From Lingula anatina (Eukaryota; Brachiopoda; Lingulata; Lingulida; Lingulidae), in contig NW_019775496.1 in the NCBI RefSeq assembly GCF_001039355.2, positions 181,678 through 245,677 of the forward strand: a DNA stretch of 64,000 bases. Reading direction: 5' to 3'. A model generated the notes under the pieces. The model did no database searches. It was not told the origin of the DNA and worked only from the letters and a program-made list of their open reading frames with translations. This document shows, piece by piece, positions 47,401-56,302 of this stretch (positions within the stretch are counted from its first letter, which is position 1; the number at the start of each line of letters is the position of its first letter). The translations under genes were made by a program, and so were the position numbers.

Positions 47401-50400
47401 TGTATGTTGATTCAAGGGTTTTGAAGTAAATTGTGAGAGAGCATATTTTGTGTGTCTCCAAAATGATAAATCTTGAAAAAATAAAGAAAAAAAATGAGAC
47501 GTACTTGTTAAAATTTCGAGCAATTTCTGCAAGTTGTTTTGTGACTGGGCAGATCCAAGGTCTTATACAAAATGATGTGGGATGTTCCAATAAAGACATT
47601 ACCTAACATTCTCATGGCGCTGTATGTAGATTTTATGGAACATCGTATCCTTCACCTGACCAGCAATGTCCGACTTCATCTCCATGGCAACATGGCGTGG
47701 AAGCACTGACAACAGTAACCTTTCCTGAAAATAAAAAAGTGATACTGCATGATGAACCAAGTCACACAATGTTTATTATATAATATATATATAATAATAA
47801 TTTTAAAGACAAAAGAATTAAAATACCTTATTGTCTTGCTTTTCTTCGTCAGTATAATGTACTATGTCGTTACCTTTCAGAATTCACCTTTGTAGTACAA
47901 ACTATGCAAGGCAATAGCAGATCATGTGCCAGAATAAAAGAAAAATATTCTGAGGATTCAAGAGAATGTTTTTGCCCAACAATAAAAATACACATCTAAA
48001 AGATTTTCTATTTTATTAATGTGCATAGCGGACTTCTGGATGTAACCTGCCAGCACAAGCATGCAAGGGTCAGGAGTTCTTTTGTTGACCTTTTTGGCTT
48101 AATTAGCTAGGAAAATTGCCAAGGGCTTTGTGCCAGGACACAGATTCTGAAGTGAAACTACGGGCAAGTTGATTCTGAAGTGAAACTACGGGCAAGTTGA
48201 TATTGACAGAGAGAAAGAGAGAGAGAGACAGTGAATAATAATTATAATAATAATAATAATAACCTTCATAAGATCGCAACCTATGGGATTATAGTTGTAC
48301 AATAAAAGAAATTTTACAATGGAGGTCTGGTGATATTTGGCCAAGATACAGAGATTCTCAAACCAAGGATGTATATTGACTTATACGTCCTTGCTCAAAC
48401 ACACCCAGCTCTGGAATGAATCCACAGTTACGCCAACCACAGATGAATTGAAATTTAACAATTTATACCTCTCTGTTCCCGAATTAAGGACAGCACTGAT
48501 ATATGTGGTGGAGTCATGTCATAATGCAGGTGGCGTGATACAAAATTTTGCAGTGGTGAGTGCCACATCATCTCGTGAATTAAACCAGGATGTAAGAACT
48601 TATTCACGATATCACGGTACATGTAACAAGATAGCTAGCTTGCTGAATATCATTCAGTGACTCACTCTTTATGTAAGCATTTCTGAAAAAAGTGTGAATC
48701 AAACACAACAACCTGTTCTCTTCTTTCTCTTTAACATGTTATCTTTCACAATTGTTTCAACAAAATGCTAGTGAAAGATTTTTTAAGAGACAACTTCAGT
48801 GTTACATATGCTCGTGTGATACCAACTGTAATGCTATCTTTCTGTAGTAAAAAAAAAAATCATGAATAATCATGGTATACCTTATTTCAACTAATGCTGA
48901 TCATTAATTCCTGATATATAAGTATATCCTATCACGTGGTTCAATGAACTTGTCTGCAGGTTTTTTTCTCATTGCTCAGGCTATATATGGATTGACGCTT
49001 TTGTTTCATTTTAAATTTAATAATTTAATTCTAAATGACTGGTCAATTAGACTTCCGTATCTTCTTGTGCATTTTAGAAGGAACTATGACCCCATTCCCA
49101 TGCATAGACACTATCGGTGTACTCAGATTAAGCTGATTGCACTCAGCAAGATCGAGTCCCACAAACTTGGACCGATCTATATAAACCGATGGTGTCTATG
49201 GGAATGGGGCCTTAGACAGTATCCAGTGCCTTTATTTAAGAGTTTTTTTATAGGTTTTTAGGTCCTAATTGGAGAAGATATTGAGTAGCTTTGCTAAATA
49301 TATGTAGACATAGGAATTATGACTTTGGTAAATTTTCAAAAGCAAAGTAATAGTCTGGCCATCATGTACAGTAAGAGAGTCGCGTAAGTGGAGCCATCAT
49401 GCTTGACACGTATACGGGTAAATAATTTCTTAAACAAAACAGCAGGAAGTCACTTGTGGAGAACCTGTAAAAGTCAGTAAAACCCCCTGAAATGCAATTT
49501 CACATTAGGAACCTCTCAATGAATGTACATTTTCTTAGTTACTGTAGCGCCAAGAGCGTGTCGCTCAATGTGAATGGGACCCTCTAGTCATTCTGTAATC
49601 TGTCATTTTGTCTACTGCTCATTTGACGACTCCAAAACAAAGCCCAAGGTAATTAAGGGCAATCAAGAATCCATTTTTCTTCGCCAGAACCAAAATTGTT
49701 AAGCACTGTGAGATCTTCCTTGAAATTTGAGATAATTGCTACAATGCATTATTTATTGAATTAATTCCACTGTGTGAACTCATCAGATATTGTTGCAGAA
49801 AGGGAAAACAGTGTATCAAATGCAACAAGGAATTGAAGTGAATAATTGCGATGGTACTCTTCTGATTAAATGATAAAGTGACTGAGATATATCTTAATTA
49901 CAGCACTGGAAGATAAAGTGAGTCTATCTGTGAAATATTTCTTCTGAACTGGGCTATTTCTCAGAATCTCTTTTGCTAAAATAATGAGTTATAGGAAGAC
50001 ATCTTCCAGAGGTGATATCAACCAATGATTATATACCCAAATAAGGGGCTTCTCAGTTTATAATCTATAAACTTGAAACAACGGAAAGTCAAAATTGACA
50101 ATTGCGGCCTCAATCAGAAGACATGACAAACAGTGCATTAAAATCGTTTTCCATTCTGGCTGGATTCCAAAGTAGAAATATATATAGTACAAGCCAAAGT
50201 GAATAATTGATACTAATCATTACCATTATTTGTATCAAATCTTTTGCCAGACAATGTCTCAGCTTGAGAACAATACTGGCAACTGTTGTTTATAATATAA
50301 TATTGATAGACACATTTTCTCGTTTATGGCCAACAATGCCTACAGAAGCTAAAAATACACCTGTGATGGCCGATAATGTAGTAACAGTTCCACTCGATCT

Positions 50401-53400
50401 ATGTTCTCAATTACCAGTAATACTTCATGCACCAAATGCGGGTAACTTAATGATATGTTTGCCTATAATGATAGCATTGCATGAAGACAAAATTTCATGT
50501 GGATGACACATTCAATAAGGATAGCACAAACACAAAGGTACCGCAGTCCTAGGGCCATAATATTTAACTTGATGGCTTCAGTTGAAGGCACTTTTTAAAA
50601 TTTCCCACCTTTAATAATTATGTAGAGGATGTATTACGGACATCTCGCTGTGTACAGATTTCTCTTTCAGAACTTATCATGGAGCAGTTGGGCCCCTGGG
50701 CCCATGGTATGTCGGTACGCATTTCACAATCTGTTACGTTCCGCTCTTTTACTCCTTTTCATAAAATTGTTAGGGTGACTCCCGTTAACGCCCAACATAA
50801 ATACATAATTATTAAACATAGCAAATAATTTTACTTTTCAAATATATTGAATTTATAAATTGGTCTTAGCAAAGACTACGTTCCCATGACCTTACTGTAT
50901 TAGCAGGATCTTTCTCAGCAGCGATTCTCGCTAAGGTGCAGACAATGTAAGCAGCTTAATTGTCTGGCAGCCCCCCCCCCCCTCAAAAAAGCAACATGAA
51001 CAACATTGTGGACCACAAAATTTTCCCCGGCTTTATCCAAGTACTTTATGTTAAGAGGGGGCATGGCAGACATTTAAGCGCTTAAATTGAATGGAATTTA
51101 GGGAGACTATCTGAGGAGTTACAACAATCCAGCCAGTACATTAGGGTTTGGGAATGGTCCCAAAGACCACAGTGACAATGAATTTAACATGGCAAAGCCG
51201 TGTTTTGACTTAAAGGCTGCCTGCCTCATTTTGCTTTAATTGTTCTACCATTTGATCTTTAAAAACTAAGCCCATGCAGCATTAAGCTACTGTGATTATA
51301 CAAATAATTTTTACTCATGGTCACAATAACTTGACCACCCTTAATAATCTCTTGTATAACACTTTTAGACCAACGACTGGTTTAACTTGGATTTTGAAAA
51401 CTACATGAAACAGATCCCTGGCAAACACTTTAATTATGGCCCCATTCAGAATAGGGGACTAACTATTCCATGGGTCAAATATGGGCAGCCCACTAGAAAG
51501 CTTCATTGTCTATTAGCGAATTCTAAATGGGGCCTATGGCTTCATAAATCATCTGTAATAACATGTCTGAGACCACAAATCTTCAACCCCTATACAACTG
51601 CATGTACATAGGTAAATCCTGAGATTAATTTTACTGATGTAATCTTACCACAAACTAAAAATTTCATGTTTATAATACTGAATCAGTAACCACGCACCAA
51701 TGAATTACACATCATGCAGATTTCATCCCGGTTGCACTCAATGCCTTCTTTGATACACTCCACCTGGTTCAAACAGCACTCGAATTAATATAATAGAGCT
51801 CATTCCCAATAAAATAATCATTCTATAGAGATCGACCCGACTCTGTGGGGACCCTTGCTGAATGCAAACAGATAAACAAACGTCAGGGGCGGATTTAGGC
51901 CGTCTTCTGGGTCTTCCGGAAGACGGTCAGTTTTTCAAGTTTATACTGATGGGTATCTAATTTTGTCTGCCAGAAGATGGTCAAAAATGAAGGATGAATC
52001 AACAAAGATAACTTGGAAGACTGTCAGAAAATATCTTTGGGTCCGCCCCTGAATGTGCCTCTTGGCATTGAGTAAATAACTGAAAAGCTGGTGACTTTGG
52101 CATTGAAATCAAGAGGTGTGTTATTCTTTCATTTTGATTGCATTCAATATCAATATCCGACCACACTTCAAAAGAGATGCCGCCGATTCCCGATGGTTTC
52201 TCCACCTCCACACGCACCATTACTGTGAGGGCCTAGCAATTAAACCTCAGAACCAAGATTTAATCCATTTAATGGCGTATGTGGAGTCGGGGAAACCATC
52301 GGGAATCAGCAGCATCTCTTTAGAAGTTTGGTCGGTCATATTTAGTCAGCAGATCAGTTAGTACTTGGATCATTAAGTCTGAATGGGGCCTTTAACTTTG
52401 ATATTCAGGTTAAAAAAGAACTTTGTACATGCATGCAACCTTCTCTCTATATATAAGCACAATCTTAGATCCATTATCATAATGGTAAAATTTCATGGAA
52501 AAATGATATTCAAGACAGGCCCGTAGCCAGGGGGGTTCGGGGGGTTTGAAAGAACCGCCCCTTTTGGTGGGAAAAGGTTCAGTCTGGGTAAAATTTGATG
52601 TACCTTGTAGGTTCATGAAGTTTTTATGGAAAAAGGTCCACTATTTCAGAAAAAGAACCCCCCTTATGAAATTGCTGGCTACGGGCCTGCAAGAGCTGGA
52701 TGAAATCCATCTGCTAGTCTGAGTAAATGTGCAAGAGTTCAGCTAGTTATAACAAGAAATTTTCTAGTCCATTAACAATAATTAAAGAGCTATCAAGATA
52801 TGGATATATCAATGTGTTATTTTCAAGTGGCATTTCCTAAGAAAAATGGTAATATTACTTCATGCATACTAAAAGATCTGAAAAATGGCTGGCAAGCAAG
52901 GACTATTCATATAAGTATTGATTGTGACTAAATCCCTTTTTAACCCAGACTTAATTGAACAAATTTACAGTGGCCGAAAGTTAATCTCTTTACTTATTAA
53001 CTATTGTAACAGTAAGCTACATCTAAAGCACAAAAAGGTTCATTCCACATCAAGTCACCTTTCAGGATATTTATTATCAAACTGAACACATGATTTGGAG
53101 TAGATTGAATAAATCTGGTTTTTAAACCCCATATTCTGCAGTGCTGTCATTTAACTTGGATCTGGCTGCTATTCAATCAAAACTGATTTGTTGAAAAAAA
53201 TGCATGCAGGTTCATTTAGATGAAATGAGAGAAGAGCAATTAAAGCAATGAGTAAGTCCAATAAATTACAGCATATGGATTCAATGGTCAGTTTTCTCAT
53301 TGTGAAAGCTTACAAGTTTCCAAAGGGTTCAGTATTCTCTTTCAAATGGCAAGTGTAGAAAATAAATATAAACTGCACTTAATTCATCAGTGCAAAACAA

Positions 53401-54246
53401 TTTGTCCCCTTTTTTTGTGGCTTCAAAAAATGAAAATTCTGGCAATAACGTGGAAAATGCATTTCTCAGTTTTCTAATCTACATGTATGCAGATCCCAGG
53501 CACTCAAAAAAATGTCATTTCCAGAAGCTAAAAGTTATGATTCTTAGTGGGTGAACTCTAAAACTCAAAGGCTTAGGAATTGGCTGCAACCTGAATAAAA
53601 ATATTTATCCGTTTGCCAAAATATCTATTTCCAAACACTGTAAAATGTTGAAAATAACAATGTTGCCATTGCCTTAACACGTCTGTTTTTTTTTATCTGA
53701 GCTTTTGATCATGATCTGCCGTAAATCTTTTGGCTGCCAAAGGGCCTAACAAAACCATTGAACAAGTCTCGGAATTCTATGATTCTGTGGAAGCTAAGAA
53801 GTTGATATCAAATATAAATTAAGAAAACTTAACAAAAGGCTGAGGACATAGGCATAATAATCAGAACTGAATTGAAGCACTGCATTAATTGGAGTAAACC
53901 TTTCCAGATAAAGAAATAAGAATTAAATAGATTCGTTAAAAAAAAATATATATATAGTGAAACACCTGCAAGGGTTATGAAGTGGTAATGTTGCATGTCA
54001 TTGACTTAAGCACCGACAAGAGACACTCATACAGACAGTAAAAAAGGGAAAAAAACTGAATTCTCTGCAAATTATCTTGTACAAATTAATGGCCATGTAT
54101 CAATCTTCTTCTCAGGTTATCTTGCATATGCTTGAATAACTTCCCAATGGCTTAATTCAAGATAAAAAAACTGAATAATAGCTATCAAATTTGCAATTCA
54201 ACTGATGCAAGTAATGCTCTCTATCATCTAGGCCCATGTAAACCTT

Positions 54247-54286
<40 letters not shown>

Positions 54287-55127
54287 GCATGTTTGTATGT
54301 TTTACTATATGTATGGGAATTTCATATGCATATGTTTCTTTTCTATCTGCCTATGCATGCATGTGCTAACATATGTGCTCATAAGTAACAAAATCTTAGG
54401 GACCATTCAGAATGAGAAGAGTCGAGTGCTAGCTGGTCCATGGCCTAAATATGGCGAACCTACATAAAATGAAGACCACTTAATCCTGTAATGGTCTCTC
54501 TGCCTCTCACACGCCTACCCACGCGTCGTCCCTCAACCTGTCGAATTGAGCCAAGATTTAATTACTGTGCCCCTGTAGGGACGATGCAGGCTGTGGACCA
54601 GCTAGCACTCAGCTCCTCTCAGTCTGAATGGCCCCTTATACAGAAAAAAGAGCCTTCGGATCATTTACTTAATTTAACTAAAGTTATCAATTTTCCAGTG
54701 AACCACATTCATTCATGCATAAAAGATTCTTTGTGAATTAAGTGGATTATGCCTTTTGTAACATGACTACAATACATCAGAATTTTATTCATTTTGTTTC
54801 AAGTTACTGGATTTTGTGATGTGACTTTCCTTCATGGTGACTGTGTGAAACATTCATTTATTTCTTTTTTGTTAATCTGTTTTGGGAACAGGTCATTTTG
54901 TCCATACATTATTTCATCTTTATTTGTGAAGTGTGAAAATAAATTTCTCTCTGATAAATAAGTTAAACAAAATTTACTTAATTGTCTTTCTATCTAGCTC
55001 ATTTCCATTTCTTTTAGAACTCCAGTTTCTCTTTTTCAAATGAGCGACTTTATCTTCCAATTTTATCCCTTCTGTTTATGTACATTTCATGATAGTCAAA
55101 GAAATGTACCAGCATGTGCAGTCCTAC

Positions 55128-55174
<47 letters not shown>

Positions 55175-56053
55175 ACTCGATTACGGGGATTCTCTAACAG
55201 GGAGCCAGTGCATCTGCTTTAAAACAAGTGTATTATGAGTTTCCTTGGGTGTGCGGGTGAAAAGATCAGGGGCCGATCCAAAGCTATTTTCTGACAGTCT
55301 TCCAAATCATCTTTGTTGATCCATGCTCCACTTTTTTATCATCTTCCATCAGAGAAAATTAAATACCGTCAGTGTAAACTTGAAAATCTGACCATCTTCC
55401 GGAAGACTCAGAAGATGGCCTAAATCCACCCCTGAAGATGCACTAAAATTCCCATTATTGGTTTTCCTTTTTTTTTTTTACAGGAAATTGACCCAATATC
55501 TTTCCCAGAATAGAACTTTTTTCACCAAACAGGTACAGTAGAAGCTCAACAAATGAAGAAAAGTCACCTTTGCAGAAAACAAAGATTCTTTTTCTTAGAA
55601 CCCATTAATCCCTAGGCAAGAATTTCCCAGAACGCGTGTGGCAAAGAAGGGGTCATTAATCTCAATATACACCACTTCAAAAAGGTAACATTTTTTTTTC
55701 ATTAATACATTCAAATCAAGTAAGACATTTCAATTAATATACTGAAAAATTTCATCTTTTTATCTGTTATTGTTCACGTGAGGCCAGAATGTAATATCAT
55801 GGTTCTGTGACTCTTTCAGCTATCCCTGGTTCACCTCAAGCAAAACAAAATTGATACATGTGCTGCAAAATGTCAATAAAAAAACTATTTCTCGTGTCAT
55901 TACCTGCTGTTGGTTTTCCCGTTGTGTCTTCAAACGTGCCTCGATACATCGTCTAGTCTCTAAGAATGCTTGGCGCTGAGCGGCCTCCGTGGGGTAGTGA
56001 GTGAAGACCCCGGCAATATTCACACAGATGTACAGGAATACATTGGCAACTAC
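23517..56053 (-). CDS. ADCY5/6: membrane adenylyl cyclase, type 5/6-like (18 exons, 5' incomplete)
   Basis: The enzyme makes cAMP from ATP at the plasma membrane under G-protein control. Exons joined in phase (2622 bases with stop) give the last TM helix of M1, C1a ([10 protein letters not shown] and LGDCYYC, the two metal-binding Asp sites; [15 protein letters not shown]), a short C1b ([16 protein letters not shown]), six-helix M2 with a glycosylatable loop (NIS, NRT, NIS), and C2a ([13 protein letters not shown] with the ATP-binding Lys, [19 protein letters not shown] with catalytic Asn and Arg). [14 protein letters not shown]1b and [20 protein letters not shown] point to types 5/6 rather than 1, 2, 8 or 9. 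The first exon, with the N-terminus and most of M1, lies beyond the window. Twelve exons occur twice and one three times through assembly duplication; the real gene should have each once. Confidence 0.93.
24193..24317 (-). CDS. ADCY5/6: ADCY5/6-like exon q (C2a catalytic core)
   Basis: 125 bases encoding [38 protein letters not shown] and NHIQ. It contains the adenine-contacting Asp (QYDIWG) and the transition-state Asn and Arg (NVASR). Confidence 0.97.
24341..24740. repeat. 200-bp direct duplication across a single-N seam
   Basis: The sequence from AAGTTTTATGATAAAAAAGA to ACTCAATAAA occurs on both sides of the N at 24544. The left unit has the variants found in the second haplotype block (CATAGAAAG, GGACC), and the right unit has different ones. 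It is therefore a haplotype switch point, not a genomic repeat. Confidence 0.8.
24882..25083 (-). CDS. ADCY5/6: ADCY5/6-like exon p, copy 1 (C2a)
   Basis: Same 202-base exon as 32776-32977, joining exon q in phase (G|GT). Confidence 0.95.
25222..25250. repeat. (GA)n microsatellite, haplotype A
   Basis: Lies between exons o and p. Haplotype B has a longer allele at 33116-33150. Confidence 0.9.
25294..25440 (-). CDS. ADCY5/6: ADCY5/6-like exon o, copy 1 (start of C2a)
   Basis: Same 49-codon exon as 33194-33340. Donor GTTTGT is weak but kept in both copies, and the phase is right. Confidence 0.95.
25705..25824 (-). CDS. ADCY5/6: ADCY5/6-like exon n, copy 1 (M2-C2 linker)
   Basis: Same 40-codon exon as 33629-33748, with a silent change. 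Confidence 0.92.
26606..26747 (-). CDS. ADCY5/6: ADCY5/6-like exon m, copy 1 (last M2 helix)
   Basis: Same 142-base exon as 34722-34863, with silent differences. Confidence 0.92.
26963..27115. mobile_element. CAGGCCCGT-family MITE in cyclase intron, haplotype A
   Basis: Ends CAGGCCCGTTGCCAGGGGGG and GGCTAAGGGCCTG; near-duplicate flanks AAATA/AAATG. It is at the same site in haplotype B (35083-35240), so it predates the split of the two alleles. Confidence 0.75.
27164..27430. repeat. 22-bp minisatellite, haplotype A
   Basis: About twelve units like TGTGTTAGTTGTGACAGAGC AG, alternating TTAGTTGTGAC and TTAGCTGTGAC forms. It begins some 30 bases past the exon l donor. Haplotype B has only about four or five units. 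Confidence 0.85.
27460..27635 (-). CDS. ADCY5/6: ADCY5/6-like exon l, copy 1 (M2 helices)
   Basis: Same 176-base exon as 35405-35580. The 22-base minisatellite starts about 30 bases past its donor. Confidence 0.88.
28222..28380 (-). CDS. ADCY5/6: ADCY5/6-like exon k, copy 1 (M2 extracellular loop)
   Basis: Same 53-codon exon as 36167-36325, with three glycosylation sequons. Confidence 0.85.
29075..29191 (-). CDS. ADCY5/6: ADCY5/6-like exon j, copy 1 (M2 helix)
   Basis: Same 39-codon exon as 37018-37134; the last codon is ATA here and ATT in copy 2, both Ile. Confidence 0.85.
29480..29776. repeat. 48-bp minisatellite, haplotype A (about six units)
   Basis: Units centred on GATTGTGTTGATTGTGTTAG. 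The unit length is a multiple of three, so a spurious 16-residue repeat frame stays open on the plus strand. It lies against the exon i donor in the intron. Confidence 0.85.
29775..29859 (-). CDS. ADCY5/6: ADCY5/6-like exon i, copy 1 (M2 helix)
   Basis: Same 85-base exon as 37666-37750. The 48-base minisatellite abuts its donor side. Confidence 0.85.
30211..30308 (-). CDS. ADCY5/6: ADCY5/6-like exon h, copy 1 (first M2 helix)
   Basis: Same 98-base exon as 38157-38254. The acceptor here is CTAG, against CCAG in copy 2. Confidence 0.88.
30431..30488. repeat. (GA)n microsatellite, haplotype A
   Basis: Nearly 30 GA units upstream of exon h; the allele in haplotype B is 38377-38434. Confidence 0.95.
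30918..31074 (-). CDS. ADCY5/6: ADCY5/6-like exon g, copy 1 (C1b to M2)
   Basis: Same 157-base exon as 38866-39022. Confidence 0.9.
31384..31496 (-). CDS. ADCY5/6: ADCY5/6-like exon f, copy 1 (C1b)
   Basis: Same 113-base exon as 39332-39444. Confidence 0.8.
31899..32046 (-). CDS. ADCY5/6: ADCY5/6-like exon e, copy 1
   Basis: First-haplotype copy of exon e with the same protein sequence as the other two. Confidence 0.85.
32776..32977 (-). CDS. ADCY5/6: ADCY5/6-like exon p, copy 2 (C2a)
   Basis: 202 bases encoding [16 protein letters not shown] (with the ATP-binding Lys) and [14 protein letters not shown]. The block ends at the N at 32427, so exons q and r are not repeated. Confidence 0.95.
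33116..33150. repeat. (GA)n microsatellite, haplotype B
   Basis: Longer allele of the repeat at 25222-25250. Confidence 0.9.
33194..33340 (-). CDS. ADCY5/6: ADCY5/6-like exon o, copy 2 (start of C2a)
   Basis: 49 codons encoding [20 protein letters not shown] and [18 protein letters not shown], strongly conserved in type 5/6 C2a. Confidence 0.95.
33629..33748 (-). CDS. ADCY5/6: ADCY5/6-like exon n, copy 2 (M2-C2 linker)
   Basis: 40 codons encoding [20 protein letters not shown] and [12 protein letters not shown], the helical linker to C2. Confidence 0.92.
34391..34602. mobile_element. palindromic MITE inserted only in haplotype B
   Basis: Begins GACCCCATTCCCATAGATTT and ends with the complement of GACCGCATTCCCATAGATTT. 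A GGGTAATTAACTACC-like centre links it to the elements at 3290 and 3898. The matching intron of haplotype A (near 26500) runs through uninterrupted, giving a filled/empty site pair. Confidence 0.85.
34722..34863 (-). CDS. ADCY5/6: ADCY5/6-like exon m, copy 2 (last M2 helix)
   Basis: 142 bases encoding [19 protein letters not shown], then [16 protein letters not shown] leading out of the membrane toward C2. Confidence 0.92.
35083..35240. mobile_element. CAGGCCCGT-family MITE in cyclase intron, haplotype B
   Basis: Allelic to 26963-27115, with several substitutions and small indels. Confidence 0.75.
35286..35372. repeat. 22-bp minisatellite, haplotype B (short allele)
   Basis: Same unit as 27164-27430 with about four or five copies. 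Confidence 0.8.
35405..35580 (-). CDS. ADCY5/6: ADCY5/6-like exon l, copy 2 (M2 helices)
   Basis: 176 bases encoding [20 protein letters not shown] and [20 protein letters not shown], two membrane helices. Identical in coding content to copy 1. Confidence 0.88.
36167..36325 (-). CDS. ADCY5/6: ADCY5/6-like exon k, copy 2 (M2 extracellular loop)
   Basis: 53 codons with three N-glycosylation sequons (NIS, NRT, NIS) between helices, as expected for the large M2 loop. It differs from copy 1 by one Tyr/His replacement. Confidence 0.85.
37018..37134 (-). CDS. ADCY5/6: ADCY5/6-like exon j, copy 2 (M2 helix)
   Basis: 39 codons encoding [18 protein letters not shown] and [14 protein letters not shown], a membrane helix. 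Confidence 0.85.
37430..37667. repeat. 48-bp minisatellite, haplotype B (about five units)
   Basis: One unit shorter than haplotype A. Frames are open on both strands, as expected for a repeat without stops rather than for a gene. Confidence 0.85.
37666..37750 (-). CDS. ADCY5/6: ADCY5/6-like exon i, copy 2 (M2 helix)
   Basis: 85 bases encoding [20 protein letters not shown] and VAAEHIK. Donor GTATGT. Confidence 0.85.
38096..38120. repeat. (AT)n microsatellite, expanded in haplotype B
   Basis: About 12 AT units next to exon h's donor side. Haplotype A has only a few units near 30162-30174. Confidence 0.85.
38157..38254 (-). CDS. ADCY5/6: ADCY5/6-like exon h, copy 2 (first M2 helix)
   Basis: 98 bases encoding [19 protein letters not shown] then [13 protein letters not shown], the first helix of M2. 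Confidence 0.88.
38377..38434. repeat. (GA)n microsatellite, haplotype B
   Basis: Allele of the repeat at 30431-30488. Confidence 0.95.
38866..39022 (-). CDS. ADCY5/6: ADCY5/6-like exon g, copy 2 (C1b to M2)
   Basis: 157 bases encoding [34 protein letters not shown] and [12 protein letters not shown], the conserved segment before M2 in type 5/6 cyclases. Confidence 0.9.
39332..39444 (-). CDS. ADCY5/6: ADCY5/6-like exon f, copy 2 (C1b)
   Basis: 113 bases encoding [18 protein letters not shown] and [15 protein letters not shown]. Low-conservation C1b linker. Confidence 0.8.
39856..40003 (-). CDS. ADCY5/6: ADCY5/6-like exon e, copy 2
   Basis: Same coding content as 41495-41642, with no differences seen. 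It belongs to the second haplotype block. Confidence 0.85.
41187..41264. other. assembly gap (78 N)
   Basis: The gap separates two contig ends carrying the same 1.56 kb. It is probably a scaffolding gap of wrong sign: the contigs overlap. Confidence 0.95.
41265..42825. repeat. copy of 39626-41186 across the gap
   Basis: Constant offset of 1639 throughout, with no difference noticed by eye. Contains one exon e. Confidence 0.9.
41495..41642 (-). CDS. ADCY5/6: ADCY5/6-like exon e, copy 3 (end of C1a)
   Basis: 148 bases encoding [31 protein letters not shown] and on to MDRNFQ. This copy lies next to exon d in a segment that duplicates 39626-41186; only one exon e should exist per haplotype. Confidence 0.85.
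43089..43250 (-). CDS. ADCY5/6: ADCY5/6-like exon d: second half of C1a
   Basis: 162 bases encoding [40 protein letters not shown] and GGIPG. Donor GTAAGT. Confidence 0.95.
43689..43928 (-). CDS. ADCY5/6: ADCY5/6-like exon c: first half of C1a
   Basis: 240 bases encoding [54 protein letters not shown] and [10 protein letters not shown]. The Asp in FAD and in LGD are the metal-binding residues of the catalytic site; both are intact. Confidence 0.96.
44652..44814. mobile_element. CAGGGGCGGAT-family MITE, 163 bp, TSD AATAT
   Basis: Ends CAGGGGAGGATCC and ATCCGCCCCTG with perfect AATAT duplications (44647-44651, 44815-44819). The inner part has ACAGTCTTC and CTTCCAGAAGACGG, which are inverted copies. 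Confidence 0.85.
45170..45344. mobile_element. GGCCCCATTCAGA-family MITE with long near-perfect inverted repeats
   Basis: The arms GGCCCCATTCAGAACAGGGG... and the complement of ...CCCCTATTCTGAATGGGGTC match over about 48 bases with two differences, including CTAGTCTGAGGGTCAAATAT. Young-looking insertion, non-coding. Confidence 0.85.
47603..47724 (-). CDS. ADCY5/6: ADCY5/6-like exon b: linker before C1a
   Basis: 122 bases encoding [20 protein letters not shown] and on to [12 protein letters not shown]. It ends with two bases (AG) completed by C of the next exon. ORF-sized only after splicing. Confidence 0.92.
48150..48206. repeat. 28-bp direct repeat, two copies
   Basis: GATTCTGAAGTGAAACTACG GGCAAGTT occurs twice back to back in the intron between exons a and b. 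Confidence 0.8.
49088..49211. mobile_element. GACCCCATTCCCAT-family MITE, 124 bp
   Basis: Ends GACCCCATTCCCATGC and ATGGGAATGGGGCC, with further inverted matching ATAGACAC / GTGTCTAT. Flanks are TAT and TTA. Confidence 0.8.
50885..51168. mobile_element. degenerate palindromic element (AATTAATTA-centre family)
   Basis: Contains GATTCTCGCTAA...GCTTAATTGTCTG and the mirrored GCAGACATTTAAGC...GGAATTTAGGGAG, ending GGGAATGGTCC. Diverged, with a C run and other sequence at its centre. Confidence 0.5.
51438..51534. mobile_element. short GGCCCCATTCAGA-family MITE, TSD TAT
   Basis: 97 bases, ends GGCCCCATTCAGAAT and ATTCTAAATGGGGCC, flanked by TAT on both sides (51435-51437, 51535-51537). Internally deleted relative of 45170-45344. 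Confidence 0.75.
51884..52051. mobile_element. CAGGGGCGGAT-family MITE, 168 bp
   Basis: Ends CAGGGGCGGATTTAGG and GGGTCCGCCCCTG; flanks AACGT/AATGT are a 5-base duplication with one mismatch. Confidence 0.8.
52148..52390. mobile_element. imperfect palindromic element related to the GGCCCCATTC family
   Basis: Arms with GAGATGCCGCCGATTCCCGA (from about 52175) and its mirrored TCGGGAATCAGCAGCATCTC (to about 52318). The right end is GTCTGAATGGGGCC; the left terminus is eroded. Confidence 0.6.
52516..52689. mobile_element. CAGGCCCGTAGCC-family MITE, 174 bp, TSD CAAGA
   Basis: Ends CAGGCCCGTAGCCAGGGGGG and GCTGGCTACGGGCCTG, perfect CAAGA duplications (52511-52515, 52690-52694). Very close to the 12524 copy. 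Confidence 0.88.
54251..54284. repeat. (CT)n microsatellite
   Basis: About 17 CT units in the intron between exons a and b. Confidence 0.95.
54399..54635. mobile_element. GGGACCATTCAGA MITE, 237 bp, TSD TTA (PIF/Harbinger-like)
   Basis: Inverted ends GGGACCATTCAGAATGAGA and TCTCAGTCTGAATGGCCCC flanked by TTA on both sides (54396-54398, 54636-54638). A TTA duplication with G-rich ends is the known PIF/Harbinger pattern. Non-coding interior. Confidence 0.8.
55133..55171. repeat. (AT)n microsatellite
   Basis: About 19 AT units. Confidence 0.95.
55267..55434. mobile_element. CAGGGGCGGAT-family MITE, 168 bp, TSD AAGAT
   Basis: Ends CAGGGGCCGATCC and ATCCACCCCTG with perfect AAGAT duplications (55262-55266, 55435-55439). 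Confidence 0.85.
55904..56053 (-). CDS. ADCY5/6: ADCY5/6-like exon a: end of M1 into linker
   Basis: 50 codons, phase 0/0 (acceptor ATTTTAG, donor GTAATG). It encodes [16 protein letters not shown] (last M1 helix) and [18 protein letters not shown], a type 5/6 signature just before C1a. Confidence 0.92.
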
Positions 56054-56302
56054 CTAAAATTGTCAAAATGAAAGATGCAATTAAATTTAATCATGAGAGA
56101 ATTTTCCAACAGCACAGTTAAAACAAAAGCTACAAAAGAGCCCTACGTCAAATTGTACTGAGGAAATTCAATCAACTGCAAATGTGCATGCCACTGTAAT
56201 GTATATAATATTAATAATAATTAAACCAAGCACAAAATGCACATTTACAAACTTAACTATTATATAAGTTTATTTATACAGCTAAACTCCAAGTCTAACA
56301 AG

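Larger units (their letters stand above)
44820..55903. other. cyclase introns between exons a, b and c: no other gene recognised
   Basis: Apart from exon b (47603-47724), this span holds only the transposons and simple repeats listed and AT-rich filler. Apparent frames of about 60-107 codons lack family similarity, and some begin with non-ATG codons. Confidence 0.45.

Noticed and set aside
48337-48660. 107-codon plus-strand frame in the intron between exons a and b
   Set aside because: Non-ATG start, no recognisable family, AT-rich composition like the surrounding intron.
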